A stretch of DNA of 64,000 nt, taken from NCBI GenBank assembly GCA_019055375.1, contig JAHQIW010007136.1, forward strand, positions 1-64,000, in the 5' to 3' direction. The notes under the pieces are model-generated. The model made no database searches and had not been told where the DNA came from. It saw nothing but the letters and a program-made list of their open reading frames with translations. The stretch comes from Parelaphostrongylus tenuis (taxonomy: Eukaryota; Nematoda; Chromadorea; Rhabditida; Metastrongylidae). The position numbers and the translations under genes are program-made. Positions within the stretch are counted from its first letter, which is position 1. Every line of letters begins with the position of its first letter. Positions 46,587-59,846 of this stretch are shown in pieces.

Positions 46587-48043
46587 AATAAAATATCGTG
46601 ATTCTGGTGGCGAAAACGCGCTTATTTTTTCCATCTTCTTGGCGTAGTTGCCTGACGATTTGTTCGAACGGGGGTCCGTAAGGTCGTCTCATAGTAACCC
46701 GTTTTCATTGCGTTATCGCTTCAGCGGATAACATACAAGGGAACTTAACGCCCATTTCTATCAACCTTGATCAAATCATCAATTCTCAAGAATTCATTAC
46801 GACTGAAGATCAACGAATGAAGAGATGTATGAAGCAGATTAGCGTACGAGAGGGACAAGAAAACGGGGAAAAAAGAAGAAGAAACAAAGTTTTGCTTCGT
46901 GCTAAATCACTTATAGGAACTCTTGTTAGTCCTAATTAGATGGAAACGATGTGGTAGAATTGAAATCTTTCTCCTATCTACTGACTGGCTCAATATGATT
47001 AGGAAGTTGAAATACATAACTGGATCATATGTGAAAAATAAAATGCTTTTACCTTACCATGATATAAGCATGGACTGAAGTCATAGAATAAAAAAGGCAC
47101 ATTGACCTATGGTAAGAATTAATTTTCTCTCAGAAAAAATGAAACGTTAGATTTTATCTGCGTGGGTGTAGGGCTAGAATAAGAACGGCTAAATTGAAGT
47201 TTTTCCCATCACTCTTTGCTCTTCCGGGAGCAAAGTCTATCTTACCGCATACGTCAGAAAGCTGCTAATCAACGGTTATCAGCTAACGAACTTGATAAAA
47301 TCCATAACATAACTTATTATTTCAACATATTATTGTGTCCTTAAATGTACTGCTCATAAAGTCTGATGTTTGGGAAGTGAAATATTTGTCGATCACTATG
47401 GAAAATCATAAAAAGTTTGGTTAGTCAAATTTTCGTCTTTTTTACCAAGTTTGCAATATATTTTAGCGTTTTCTCAAGCTTCCAATCCGTTTTTTTTTTC
47501 TTGAAAAAAAATCTTGCATGGACGTTTACCTTTCCTAACAAATGAGAGTGTAAGAGCAATAACCGTTTCGCCACTGAATAAGAAAAAATGAATGGGTTTC
47601 CATGTTTTTTTCTAGTGAGCTTAACACGAGATTCCTATGACTCATCTTTTATTCATCATAAAATGTCTTTTCGAATGAATTAATGGAGGTTTTTGGATGA
47701 CTGGGTTGTGGACAACGTGATCTTTTCAGACTCTAGTGAAAGCGGAAGCGCCGAAACGTCAGGTGTTTGACTAAATAGTACTTTAGAAACCACGTGTTAG
47801 GCTCGGTAAGAAAAACAAGGAATTACTGAAGAATACCGAGGTTAAGAGATAGTTGGTTCGGGCCTTAATTGGGATATTTTTCAATATCTGAGCGTAAGAC
47901 ATTTACTTCTCTATCACTACAGCACTGAAATATGAATAAACGAAAAGCACTGAACTCAATGAAGATCAAGATTGGATGTTGTCTAACAATCATGTATGCT
48001 CATCGTTACTATCCGATGTGAGGCACCGATATTTTCAATCATT

Positions 48044-48187
48044 TTCAGTCAGTACAGAGCTTGTATTGGAACTCCTAAGATCGGAACAAACGAATTGCAA
48101 AATCAGAAGAAATTGACAAATTGGATAAATGCGGTGTTAATGCCTAAAAAAGCTGAAAAAACTACTAGAAGAAAGAGTTTCTACTGA
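48044..48187 (+). other. Candidate terminal exon, unassigned
   Basis: A strong acceptor (tcattttcag) is followed by SQYRACIGTPKIGTNELQN and a Lys-rich tail ending RRKSFY before TGA. It resembles the 50685-50930 ORF in its GTN..QN..KK segment and in the DNA after the stop. There is no clear upstream exon: the nearest ATG ORF (47933) would need an intron that is too short. Confidence 0.2.
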
Positions 48188-50269
48188 AGCTATTTCAACC
48201 TAGTTCATAAAACCAAAATGAACAGAACTTTTAGTCAAAAAGGTAGATGTCATTAGCGATTCCAAGTTTGCGCAATGTATAATCAGAAAGGAGTTACTAA
48301 GTGACCCTTGATAGTTGCACATAGTGACTTATCAAAAATATCTACACTTACTCGAAGCCGGGGCAATAGCATTCTCATTCATAATCTATACAATAGAAGG
48401 ATTTAGAACCGCTATAACAAATAAACAAAAGTACGAAGATGAAATTTAAAACTATGGAAATCTCTATTGTGAACGATATCTTTATTTGGATCCACGAACA
48501 CTTAGACTTAACAAAATATGCTGATGTTACAATTTTATTTCTGTTTGAATGTAATGGTTTCGACTGGCTAGGACTTCCATTCTAAAATTCCAGGATAGGC
48601 TTGACAATTCATCCTTGAACTTTCACTACACGTAGATGCCCAACTACCTGGAGCAGATGCTAGTTTGCCACCTCTAGGCTGCTATTATTTTGGATAGAAA
48701 TAATTTTCAAATGTGGCCAATATAGTCTTAGTCTGAGCCGGGATCTAGCGTAAAGTAATCGAGCACATTTTCAACTTGAGTGGACTAGCCGAAGAAAAAA
48801 CAGTGCTGTGCACTAAAGTTGATGGTTCATTAACTTATCAGGGTGGTGTCTAAGTTCGTTAGAACATTTAGATATTACAAGATGATAATTCCGAAGTTTA
48901 CTGCTTATAACACTCGGAAAGGTTTTGAATAAGCCACAAAAAGATTTCAATCGAATGGACTTAAAATAACGAATACGTCCTAAGACAAGCACTCAACACC
49001 AGACTTAATTTGCTCTGCCAGATGCGATTGTCTTTCTTCCGTAGGTGGACTGGTAATGAAATTGTCACTCGCTTCAAGTGCTCCACGCCTACCCAAAAAG
49101 CCAAACTTCTACTAATTTACCTCGATATTCAAACAGGATTACGGTGAAAGACTTCATTTGTTCTAGTCGTTCTCTGCGAACTCTTCGTAAAGTCAGCACG
49201 GTGAGCATTGCGATCGAGGATATCTGTGACATTATAACACCGCACCGTTTCATTTATAGGTGAGCTACAATCTTAGCATTTCCCTCAATAACTAGGACCG
49301 TTGCGATGGATATTTGCTTATCGAGTGTCATTTACTTTTCCAAACAACTTTTTCTTGCTATAAGAAGACAACTGCGAAATATTTCAAGTAAGCTTGTTGA
49401 TTGATAAATCATATTACGATGTGTTTCAAGAAAAAGAACAAGAGGCAACACTAGATTTTATTCCATACCAAGCTCTTTAGGTCATTTCTAAGTAATTTGT
49501 TGATACTCTAAGAATTGCATCACATTTCTTCCCCCTACAGTTTCTTCCATCTACTATGACCACTGCTAAGACCAGGTCACTCATGCGCCAATCTCTAATG
49601 TGATCGACCTTGAAATGAAAGAATGAAGAGACCGTGGTTTTGATAAGTCTCGAGACAATATGACACTATTGTGTAATTAGCTGATTAAGCACTTACACTA
49701 TACTTGCTCCCCCTCGGAAGAAATCACAGTAATGACCTCCTCCTGCTGTAGCTTATGTGGGAAGTCCTTTTAGAAAAAAGCTGGTAATTTTTGATGAGCT
49801 CATCAAAGAGAAGTTTTTCAAAGATTCATCGGAATCTGTGCCACTAGGTAAATATAGATGTTAACTTCGCAGGAATATTTAACGTTTGAAATATCAAACA
49901 CATAATTTTCGGTTTGATTTGTGCAAGTTTCAAGCTCAAACACATTTTTCGGAATCTTTGCTCAAAAGATCCAAATCATTCAAAAGGTTGGAAAGTGGGA
50001 AGCTCGTAGAGTAACTAAAAAGTAGACATGTTGCAAATAGCTGTTTCTACAATGATCAGAGAAGGAAGAAAATATAAATCCCAAATGTTTCATACAAAGA
50101 GTAGCAGAGAAGGTGAAAATTCTAATCAAAATACTTCGTACGAAGCACAAAGTGGAAATATGAAACTTTGCTGCATTCTTCTTTTGATGATTCAAAACAA
50201 AAGCTCCAAAGTATAATTGCATCTATTTTTTCAGCAATCTGGATAATATATTTTACAGCTGGGAACATT

Positions 50270-50522
50270 TTACACCTAAATTTCTGTAACTGGAACAAGT
50301 AATCATAAGACACCTCAGCCTAAAAAATCTTCTAAATCTACATTTGTGACTGAAGACGGAACAAGTTCATCCACTCAACAGAGATTGCGTTATTTTTTGA
50401 AGATATCTCCGTGTGCATTGAAGATATGGAAGTGTAAAAGTAATCAAGTGAAAAGCTTCTTTCAAAACTTTTTTCCTTGGCGAAGACAGGCGCTGATTCG
50501 AAATTCGCCTACACAATGGTAG
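50270..50522 (+). other. Open reading frame without ATG, polar and Ser/Lys-rich, unassigned
   Basis: A stop-free stretch encodes a polar sequence (TGTSNHKTPQPKKSSKS, later STQQRLRYFLKISPCALK) up to TAG at about 50522. It is long for such AT-rich DNA but has no ATG, so it could only be an internal exon. No family is recognised. It lies about 170 bases before another open stretch of similar character (50685-50930). Confidence 0.2.
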
Positions 50523-50684
50523 AAGAAAATTCCCCTTTGAGTGTTTGAGAACTAAGAAGTGCTGAAGTACTTAAGGTCTAAAACTTCGAAAACACAACAA
50601 CTAACTTCATCGACATGTAGGAACGTTACAAACTACAAACAGTCAGCATTTAAAAATATTTCTAGTCAGATCACTCTGTGAAGG

Positions 50685-50930
50685 TATAGTAATCCAGTAA
50701 AAAATGGGAGTCAAAGGAAGAAAGTCAAGTTTGAGAAGCCAGAATCGGTGTGGTATGAAGCTTTCATAGATCAGGACGTTCATGCAAATCATAAGGGTAC
50801 GCTAGCAGGCACATCCTCCATTGATGGCATCTCCTTCGGTACCAATCAGAACTCCAAGACAAATATTAAAAAAAAACATAGCTCTCGCTCAAAATACTAT
50901 ATCGAAAAAAAGCCCATTGAAAGTGCATAA
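50685..50930 (+). other. Open reading frame with coding-like C terminus, unassigned
   Basis: The frame reads NPVKNGSQRKKVKFEKPESV, continues through WYEAFIDQDVHANHKG and DGISFGTNQNSKTNIKKK, and ends at TAA (50930). A related-looking tail occurs at 48044-48187 (IGTPKIGTNELQNQKKL to a stop). Both stops are followed by similar DNA (gctatttcaacct.. / gctgcttcagcct..). This suggests a local duplication of a terminal exon. The function is unknown. Confidence 0.25.
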
Positions 50931-53900
50931 ATCTACCGTAAAGTAATCTGGAGTAGGATTTTCAAGTAGCTGCTTCAGCCTACTTGTTTTCTTTCATAAA
51001 AATGAACGTCGAAATGAGAAAGTCATATGATCAACGTCCTATTATATTATAATGATATCACTTCATTATTTGTTACAACAAAGCATTAATGTCTTTGATC
51101 AGTAAAGTGTTAATAGTGTTTGCACAAATAATGATCATCTACTAGGCATGAAATAAAGAATGAAAAACAGTAAATTAGATAAAAATCGGAGAAGAAACCT
51201 CACCAAAAAGCATTGTTTGAGATATTACGTTGGCGGACTACAACTGAACACAACTGTTAATGCCTGAAATTACGAGGATATAAAGGTTACAGTTGAACGA
51301 ATTCTAAAGAGGTGAATAATTTTGAAAGTTCTCGAAAATAACAACCAAGGTCGCAAAAAGCAAGAAAAAAACAATCGCACGGTGATATTTACGACTTTAT
51401 AACATTGAAATAGCCTACTTTTACGGCGGATAATAAGATGATCTTTACAAGCCAAACAAAAGTAAACAGAGTAATCATTTGCACCAACCGGATGACACTT
51501 TCGAATTTTTGAACTACTAGAATTTTATAACAAAAATAGCAACTCGCACGTTGATTTGATAATGATAGCGATATAATCGCTAACGATGATGAAACGGATT
51601 AGTGGCAAAGAGGGAGACACTGCTTCTTTTGCTCAAAAAAAAATCGCAGTTGCAATAGTTCTGCGATTTTGTCGCTCTGTGAATTGACACAACCTGATTA
51701 CTATCGCTGAAAGTGATGATACTTTTCTCAAGATATATACAATGACGAAATGTCGAAAACTCGAATAGCAAATCGGAGAGACATTGGTAGTTTTTTTTCA
51801 GTCGCTATATGACCACTTGTACTCAGAACTTTGCCATTTACTATGGCGATATGAAGAAAAAAAAACACTATACAGAGTGAGACTTTTTTTTCTTCGAATT
51901 TATTTCCAACGGCGCGTGCTTCGTAATACAACAAGTGCGTTGAGATATGAGGAAGCTTGGAGTCTAAGATGGCTTCAAACATACGAGTGCCCTTTCCGGG
52001 AACCCATTGAGCTTTCCACTACAATATCGAAGCCATTGTCCTGGCTTTCGCTTAGTATTATCTTCTAATTGTCGAAAAAAAATGCGCAGTATTTCGAGGA
52101 TGCTCAAAATTCTCGCAAGTGGTGCGAGTTCCTCGAGAAACTGAAGCGCTTTAGCACAAGAATACACTTTGTCCTGTTATCCTAAGGGTTTACAAGAAAT
52201 ATATGTAACAAACTCGGCTAAAATACAGGAAATGTATGAAAATATTCCAACGCAAGTGTGGAAGTTTTAAAGGTTATCATCATCGTAGACCTTAGGATAA
52301 AACCACTTTGCTCAACAAATCTGGTGATACATGAATGGCGATAACAAAAAAAAAAAAAAACAAGGATATCCATAAACACAGAAATTTTCTCGAAAAGATT
52401 CTAGAGGTTTTCCGTTGAATTCTCACTATAATATTCAGCGCCAAGATTGCTTTGAGAGCTAATATTTCTTTGTTTCCGTAATAGAAAATATCATTCACAG
52501 TGTTGAGAAAATGAAAATGTAATTGTGATCATTTGAGGAGAGAATAGGTTTCAGCAGTGTAAAGAAGAGATCAGTTTAGCAGACTACTGCCTACCAAATT
52601 TATTTACAACTCAATGGGTATGAACGCAGTTGAAGGAAAAACAGCTGCCTTCATTCGGAACCAACGGCAAAGAACAAATTCCTTAGAGTCGGTTGTGGAA
52701 CAACAGAAAGACGACGACAAAAAACCACTAACTCGTTCTTCAATGTTTGCCTAGTCAGCAAAATAGTGACTAATTCAAATCGACAAACAAGTAAAACCTG
52801 TTAAAAACTCAGTTAACTCCTATAGAACTTTATGATAACAACTATATCAATAGACAACGACTTGGACAGCACGTGAGCCACTACGTCGCCAGACGAAAAC
52901 TACTGGTTAAAAACGGACACATAGGAGAACCCCGCATGTCTAATCTAGTTTGGGAGCACTGTAAAGACACAGAGCGTTTGAATATCCTTATATACCTCCG
53001 TCCTCTTAACCTCTTTATTCCACATAACAACGGAAGGACGTGACTATCCCGTTCATTGAGTTCAAGTGGAAGGTTGCGTGTTCTCGGAAGGGTCACACCC
53101 AATCAAGGCCACCTAGGACCAGCCGGCCCACAGATTATTTTGAGACGTATTAACTGTTGACTGCGGGAAGTGCAAGGTATATACGGAAGAGTAATTTGTT
53201 GAGTGGTGATCTTCGCACAAGGGTAACCAAAAAATCCGCGGTGAAGTCGGAACGTTGGATAAAATACTCTTAAGTCCAAGCACGATTTTCTCTCCATTGC
53301 TTTAGCGCACTTAGAAGGTTTTGTATTGATCAAGCAAAGTATCAAAATCTGTTTTAGAAGCATTGAATGACATGAAAATGTCCAATAGAAAGTTGTATTT
53401 GGCGAGAAAATCATCGCGTAGCAAATGCATCAAAAATCACGCATCCCGTTCATAAAGGCTTACAAGAAATGTTATTTTTTCGTTAATACGGTTAACCGAA
53501 AAAAGATCCGAGAAAAAAATGCAAAAAAAGAAGTGAGGGAAAATGTGAGAACTCGTATTTAGGAGGAAAAATCTATTAAAGAGAGGATGTCAAAATTCTG
53601 CTATAAGTTGTAACTAAACCACCGGAGCGCAAAAATAAGATTCTTCATGCCTCAGAGGAATCGCCATACTCAGAAAAAAGAAGAAATGAATGGATTTCAA
53701 AAGTGCCAATTTTCAAAAATCTTCTCTTATTATCTTGCTTCAAAAAAGTGCAACCCAAAGACTGTGAGGTTCAAAATTTTGTTTTTTTTTTTGTTACATA
53801 CATCACTTTTATCACATTGCGCATGTACCAACGCTTCTTAGGTTTAGTTCGTTTTCTCATATCCACTAATCACGAAGTTCTCTGGGCCTTTTTGGTATGG

Positions 53901-54129
53901 GTTCGACTTCTACTTGAAGAGCTTCGTCATCGCTATGAATGTTGTGAATGCTGATCGAGCAGATTCTTGATGGAGCTCAAAATACACAACCTTGAGCGCC
54001 TTTATTTAAATTGGAAATGTGAACGTTTTTCCGGCATGTGTTCCTATATGTATAATTAAAAGAGTTGAGAGGTGAGCAAAAACACGAAAACACTGCGAAA
54101 AAAAGCAGTAAAAGTATCAAAAATTTTGA

Positions 54130-54320
54130 GTGTCAGTCACTATAATGGCTGTCAGGTCAACTATGCTCATAAAGAAAATCGCATACCCGACCAAGCCTGT
54201 TAAAGGTTGGTTTCTGATAGCTAACATAGAGATGTTGAGGAATGAGTGGTTGGGCAAATGTGCCTCAGTGGTGCAGTGGTAGAGCACGCGTCCCCGGTTT
54301 GGATGAGCGAGTCCTAGGCC
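54130..54320 (+). repeat. Half-copy of the 30.1 kb palindrome with tRNA-like end
   Basis: It shares ataatggctgtcaggtcaac, aaatcgcatacccgaccaag, aaaggttggtttctgatagc and aatgagtggt with the right half of the 30.1-30.56 kb element. A tRNA-like segment follows (tgcctcagtggtgcagtggt agagcacgcgtcc). Confidence 0.7.
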
Positions 54321-55134
54321 ATGTTTTTGCTAACCGCCAGTTGAAATATCAGAGATTTCTATTCTTAGAGTTTTGAAAAAGCAAATCAAAATATGTAGGA
54401 AAATCATTGAAAATAAAGCCCAGATTTCAAAAAGGGAAGGAGTGCTGGACCGACCCAACTTTCACCGAAACAGAAAGGTGTAAAACTACAATATTCACAT
54501 AATTCTGAGTGTTAGATTTACTACTTAAATATAGCCGAAAGTTTCAACACGATTTAATCTCACAGCCATGTGTTCCGATGTCGGTAGAACACAATGACAG
54601 CATCGCTGAGTGTCCGCGGACACTATCAACGCCACCCTCCCAAATCACGGCGGGAAACAGCTGGAGCGCAAATGACTTGTTTACTAATGAAATCGAGATA
54701 AACACGAGATAGTAGATGTATAAAAAAACGAGGTGAGCATACAAATCTTATGAAAGAGCAAATTTGTAGAAAAGAAGGAAAGACATAATAAAAGATGATA
54801 ATTGCCAAAAATGCATAATTTTGGATACATCACTCCAAACATTGTCTAGGCTAAGTGTCTATTAGCCTCGGCATTCTTCACTACTTCCTTAATTTCTTCT
54901 TAAGCCAAATACGAGGTTTTATAACTCGATTTAGTCTGGGAGGTAACGTTTCGGCGATTTCGCCTTTTTCAGAGCCTGGAAGAATCAGGTCGCCTACAAC
55001 CCAGTCGTCCAAACACCTACAGTACTCAAAAAGAAAAAAGAACGAAACTTTGATTTAATCGCATCCAGCACAAAACAACTTTAATCATAATCATTAATCA
55101 TCCTGGCTTCTTATAAGTTGTCTAGCGAGTCATT

Positions 55135-55510
55135 AAGGTAGAAACGTTACGCGTCGAGATCACATGGACTGCGTACACACCTCCCACACCTACACAGCTT
55201 TTTGTCCTTGGCAAATGGCAGAGTTGCTCATTCGGCTCTCGTAAACGCAGGAGTCAAGCAACATCACCTTCATCGCTAGCGACTCTCGTGAAGAGTTCAG
55301 GTATCAAATTGGTGGGCACTCCGGCTGTTCATTTCACATCCGTGGAACGAGTATTTTGCATCATTGTTGTTGAGACGTATCACGTGTTCAACCCACCTGA
55401 TTATCGGCATCTTGACGTATGTCTTAGCGTCCCTGATCGTTGATCGTCGAAGTGATCAGATTCTCGAATTCCCTTGCTCACTTACGTCTCACGAGACCGT
55501 TCTGGCATTA
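55135..55510 (-). mobile_element. RTE-type LINE C-terminal fragment (decayed)
   Basis: The minus strand gives IRDAKTYVKMPIIRWVEHVI followed by RLNNNDAK, matching the IRDA..YAK..KIRW.GHV.R block of RTE elements. Further on, in a shifted frame, FTRVASDEGD and LREPNEQL echo the FTKSL.E region. Many frame breaks are present. Confidence 0.65.
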
Positions 55511-55929
55511 CTATCTTGGCACTGTGTTAGAACGCCCTAAGTGCACCTCGTCCCAGTTCTAATATTGATAGAAGAGTGATAAAAGTTTATGCATTGCTGA
55601 ACTTACCGATTCTGTTTGTAATAAATTCTTAACTAATTGTGGCTAAGAATATATCATTTTAATGAGCATTTCTCGCTTCATGCTTTGCTGCTAACAAAGT
55701 TTTACTTTTTGCTTATTTTTCAACTGTTGTAGACTACGAAGATGTTTCTTGGTGCAAAAGTAACTGCGGACGCGTACAGTCGGTTCAAATGGGTCGTAAA
55801 GTGCAGGGACAGCCTGCAACGTCAACAGCGCATTTGGCCCACGAGCATTGAATGTTTAGCGGAGCGGTGAAACAAGAAGTTTCAGAATGTGGACTCATCT
55901 CAACAATGACAAACCGCAAATATTTTTGT

Positions 55930-56060
55930 TTCAGCCTCATTAGAAGTTTTGGAAAAGCAATCGCCGATGCTGACCCTCTTAGATTATACGAAATATTGCA
56001 GGAATCGACCGTCGACCATTCTGCGGTTGTTCGTCATCTGAAGAAATCGGAAAGGTGAAA
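55930..56060 (+). mobile_element. Mariner transposase HTH-region remnant
   Basis: The frame gives IADADPLRLYEILQESTVDH then SAVVRHLKK, matching the second helix-turn-helix of mariner (..EADP..T..ELAE.L..S.STV.RHL..IGKV). Flanking sequence on either side is not recognisable transposase. Confidence 0.6.
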
Positions 56061-56584
56061 ACGGTTGGTGCAAAGGTGACTGCGGTTGATAACATCCAGC
56101 GAACAGGCACATGTCGCGCAATGAACTCCTCAAAACTTAAGCGAACTGGGCTGCAAAGTTTTGCCTTATCCTCCACACTTGCTTCATATTGCGCTCACCT
56201 GCTACCGTTTCTTCAAGCATCTCAATAACTTCTCGCAGGGACAACGCTCCCACAATAAACGGATGGAAGATGTCTTCCAGGAGTTCGTGCTCAGAGCACT
56301 TTCTTTTGAGTTACAGGAATAAATGAACTTATATCTGGCTGGCAAACATGCGTTGATTATAATGGTTCCAATATTTGAGAATTTAAGCACTTAAACCGTC
56401 ATTACTTTTACATAAACCTGACAAAAAACTCAAATATCCGAACTGCGCGTTAAAGGACTAAGAAATGTGGGGTATATGAGGTAGCCGTGGACTGCAGGTT
56501 TTTTCTTGTCTCCATTGAATTACTGGTACACTCGTAGGCGTTGCATCACTAGCTTCCTCGTTCTCTGCTCTGAAGTAATAGTCA

Positions 56585-57180
56585 TCATTGTTTTTTTCCT
56601 GGGGCTTCATACCTATAGAGGTTCTTCCAGAGATTGAGTGATAATCGTATACTTTTTACAGAGCAGAGAACTCTGTTCAATTTGACTAAAACTAAATTTA
56701 TAAGCACCGAGTACTTCCACGATGCTTGAGTGAAATCCGTTATGGTGGTTACAATCCATCGCGGTGCACCATTCAAAATCTGAATTGCCTGTACTGCTGT
56801 TTTTCTCGAAATAATTCGTCAGCGTTTTCAAAACTACTCGGCTGAAGTGTAGACGACATACACGACATACAATAGATATATGGGTGAATGCTTTCAATGC
56901 CGTATAAGCTTCCTCTTTTATGCAAGAACAGAATCTTGTTTATCTTCTGGCTATTAATTGGCACCTCAAATTTGGGCACATAACGAGTAAGAAGCCAAAG
57001 AAAAGTGATCCTGAAACATTGCTGAATTCTTGTTCGACTTTTCGTTTGACTACAAGTCTGTTAGAATCGAATGTCGCGTTGTTCTCCATGGACAACCTAA
57101 TATCCCTTTTTCACATTGAAGAGCCACAGGAAGACATTTCATCAAATGTGATTAACGAAGAAATCGAGACATAAATTGCT
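56585..57180. other. Overlapping unassigned ORFs on both strands
   Basis: The plus strand has an ORF (56920-57174) with an acidic end (HIEEPQEDISSNVINEEIET). The minus strand has an ORF (56613-56897) with DFEWCTAMDCNHHNGFHSS. Neither matches a family I know, and no splice structure settles which strand, if any, is coding. Confidence 0.15.
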
Positions 57181-57248
57181 GTGAAGTTTCCCACTGCTTC
57201 TCAAAGAGTATATACTTTGAAACGTGAGAGCAAAACGATGATTATCTC

Positions 57249-57602
57249 ACAACTGATAAATCGCGCAGATAATGCAGATATTTTTCCAACCTCTGTATTT
57301 TCAGTCGAAATTGCTGCTCCCGATTTGCAACTACATTAGCTTTTGTCTCCTCAACACTTCCTTCAACTGCTTGATGTTGGTGTAGCTTCATTTGTCAAGA
57401 TTTTTTTTGATGCTGGAGATTTCAGCTTTTCTTGAAGCAGCGTTAAAATCTTGGATGAAATAGTTCCATTCTTCATAAATGTTATCAAGAAAGCAGTTGT
57501 CACAATAGTAGCTAAGGTAGTAAAATGGCTTCGTCTCATTTTTCCTTTCCGTTCACGAACAAATGCTTTACACAAAAGCCATTCGTCACAAAAGGTGACC
57601 AT
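57249..57602 (-). other. ORF-rich stretch with coiled-coil-like peptide, unassigned
   Basis: Three minus-strand frames are open in succession. One runs from ATG 57602. A second reads YYCDNCFLDNIYEEWNYFIQ and FNAASRKAEISSIKKNLDK. A third, near the 3' end, reads QAVEGSVEETKANVVANREQ and then QFRLKIQRLEKYLHYLRDL. The last two have charged, heptad-friendly character typical of a coding sequence. The frame changes are not explained by obvious splice sites. It could be a decayed gene. No family is recognised. Confidence 0.2.
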
Positions 57603-58559
57603 TCGTCCTCTGTGGAGCTTTTAAAAGCACGATACGGCTATGAATTAAGTAAGTATTGAAGCGATAATAGAGCAATGCTATTTCTATTACTTGGAACTTA
57701 TTTAATAAGACCTGAAACGCCTCGATCTTTCTTCGCACTCAGTTAACTTATTGTAGGACATTTGACGTATCAAGGTACAAGGGTACACCAATTCACTGAT
57801 CGTTTACGCACAAGCGAAAAGTGCCAACCATTAGAGCACAGAGCTGAGACCCATACTCCTTCAATTCACCTTCACCCCAGCAAGAACGCATCATTGCTTC
57901 TGGTCTCCCTATATCCATCTAAATGGCCGCACGCCACCTGGGTACACAGCATGTAGTTAACACGACTAACTGCCTCGATACTCTTCAAATGAAGGAGATC
58001 CACGGCATAAATAAAATTCACTAACCAACACATAGAGCGCTTCAATGTTGATTGGGGAATTAGACATGGGCCATGCACTGGACTTCATTGTAAAGTCGTA
58101 GAAATGGTTGAAAACACATGCGATCTGCTATAATAACCTTAAGGCTTTAATTGGTGTTTCAAATCAGCGCTTGTATCTACTGTTTGTTTCTTTCAAGGCA
58201 ATTCAAGTACTTTTTTGTCGAACGCCTGAACGATGTAGAGCAAGGCTAGCCGAGGGCGCACAATCGAACTATTGGGTTATCCCATAATTTCTTCTGTACT
58301 ATTCTAAGACTATGACAAGCAGACTATTATCCGTACTATTGAAGTATTCATTTTTTCTTCCAAATCGGGTTTTTTTCCGAGGGCTATGATATGTTGGGAA
58401 TGCTCTAGTGACACTTGGATATAGCCGTGGCGCCATCGCTCGCCATCTAAATGAAATGGGCTGTCGCAAAGTGATGTGATGACTGGCTAGCTCAACCAAG
58501 TCCAATTAATATGCTCAAAAGAGTATCTCTCGGTTTCCCGGGATTTGCAAAGCATGGTG

Positions 58560-58970
58560 TTTTGCAAAATGCTAAACAACAAGCAGACTATTAGTCCCGC
58601 CGTTAACGGGGAGCAAGATCGGAAGTTTGCAGCAGCAATGCTTGAGAAACGACTGAAACGACTCAAAGTCGTCCTTCTCTAGGATAACGCTTAACCTCAC
58701 ACACTGCAACGTCGACTAGCCCATATTTTAATAAAACTGATCTGGACCATGGCATCATATTCACTGTATAGCCTTGATATTACTCCATCGGGCTAACATC
58801 TCATCTGCTTTCTGGAGCAGCATCTGTTGGAAAAATAATTTTAAGACTACAACAGCGGAAGAGTGACTTCACCAAATTCTTTGTTCACCAGCTTGATTCT
58901 TCCTGAGAGAGACGCATCTAATCTTTGCCCAGCAAATGGTTGCACATAATCGATCACAATATTTCATATT
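58560..58970 (+). mobile_element. Mariner transposase C-terminal half remnant
   Basis: The frame reads GEQDRKFAAAMLEKRLK, KVVLL(stop)DNA(stop)PHTLQ, LYSLDITPSG(stop)H and, in a shifted frame, FFVHQLDSS and LPSKWLHIIDHN. These align with mariner VVLLHDNARPHTA, SPDLAPSDYH and LP.RW.K.ID. The third catalytic Asp is Gly here and there are several stops, so it is inactive. Confidence 0.75.
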
Positions 58971-59635
58971 GTTGACTGGGTTGATTTTGTGAATGAATAA
59001 CAACTGAATTAACAAAAGTGTTCAGATGAGGGAAAAATTCTGGAACATCTCAATAAACAGCGAAGACTTGACTCAAGAGATCTCTAATCACTGTGCTATA
59101 TGCACTCAATACCTAATTGTTGTATTTAATGCATAATTCTTGAAATGGACCACTAAACACTTAGGCAGTATCTTGATGAAATCAATTTGTGCGGCGTACT
59201 GATAACTGGGACATAAAATCTTCGACGAACAACAGCGAGTTCAAGTACCTAAGGAAACTTCGAGCAAGTCAAAAAATCAAGGCCAATGTATAATAAGTTC
59301 GTATAGGTGTAACCTAGGTGGAAAAGCTATCATGAAAATGAAGAGTGTGAGAACGAAGTGCTTAGCAATTTCTATTGAGCAATCAGGAATTGACTGACCC
59401 TGGATGAGCGGATAACTTAGGAAAGCGTTCTTCACTGAGCTTTTCAATTGTGATATGGAAATGAATGAATGAGAGGAAAGTATAGTGCCAAGAAGCGAAA
59501 ATTGTAAATAAAAAGAATAAAACGTCGTTATGAACCAAATAGCAAAGTGGTCGTAAGGGTTTTCATGAAACGATCAATGCTGGCTGGAAATGGACACAAA
59601 TTCAATCACATAGATAGTTATCGGAGGTCATAAAC

Positions 59636-59846
59636 CTGCTGATCGTAGTGATAACAAACTCCTTTACTTTTTATTTGTTTGAGTTGTGAGACCGGATTCC
59701 CATACTGACAGACCAGCATGTGAAGGCGGAATTCTGTCTGATTTGGAGTAGTCGAGCAGTTATATTCCAGTCTACGATCACCAGCGATTGCTCGTGCACC
59801 GACCTGGCTACTTCCAAACAATATCATGAGGCTGAAGTAGATTTTG
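59636..59846 (-). CDS. Candidate exon of an unidentified secreted protein
   Basis: I do not recognise this protein. The exon is bounded by an acceptor (cctttttag) and a donor-like CAG/gtttat, and if unspliced it runs to TAA at 59618. In frame it begins KIYFSLMILFGSSQVGARA, which reads as a signal peptide with a small-residue cleavage site. A segment with N-glycosylation sequons NCS and NQT and cysteines in YNCS, LVCQYG and GVCYHY follows. I found no matching exons further along the minus strand. It could be the first exon of a hookworm-type secreted protein or a chance ORF. Confidence 0.3.

Larger units (their letters stand above)
46590..54125. other. Mostly unassigned AT-rich sequence
   Basis: Only the weak candidate exons at 48.0 and 50.3-50.9 kb stand out. 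The minus-strand ORFs at 52881-53414 are GC-richer and long for this region but match nothing I recognise. There are several homopolymer runs (for example 52345-52362). Confidence 0.4.

Noticed and set aside
59160..59400. Possible LINE fragment (SEFKYL)
   Set aside because: Match too short; following residues do not continue the RTE alignment.
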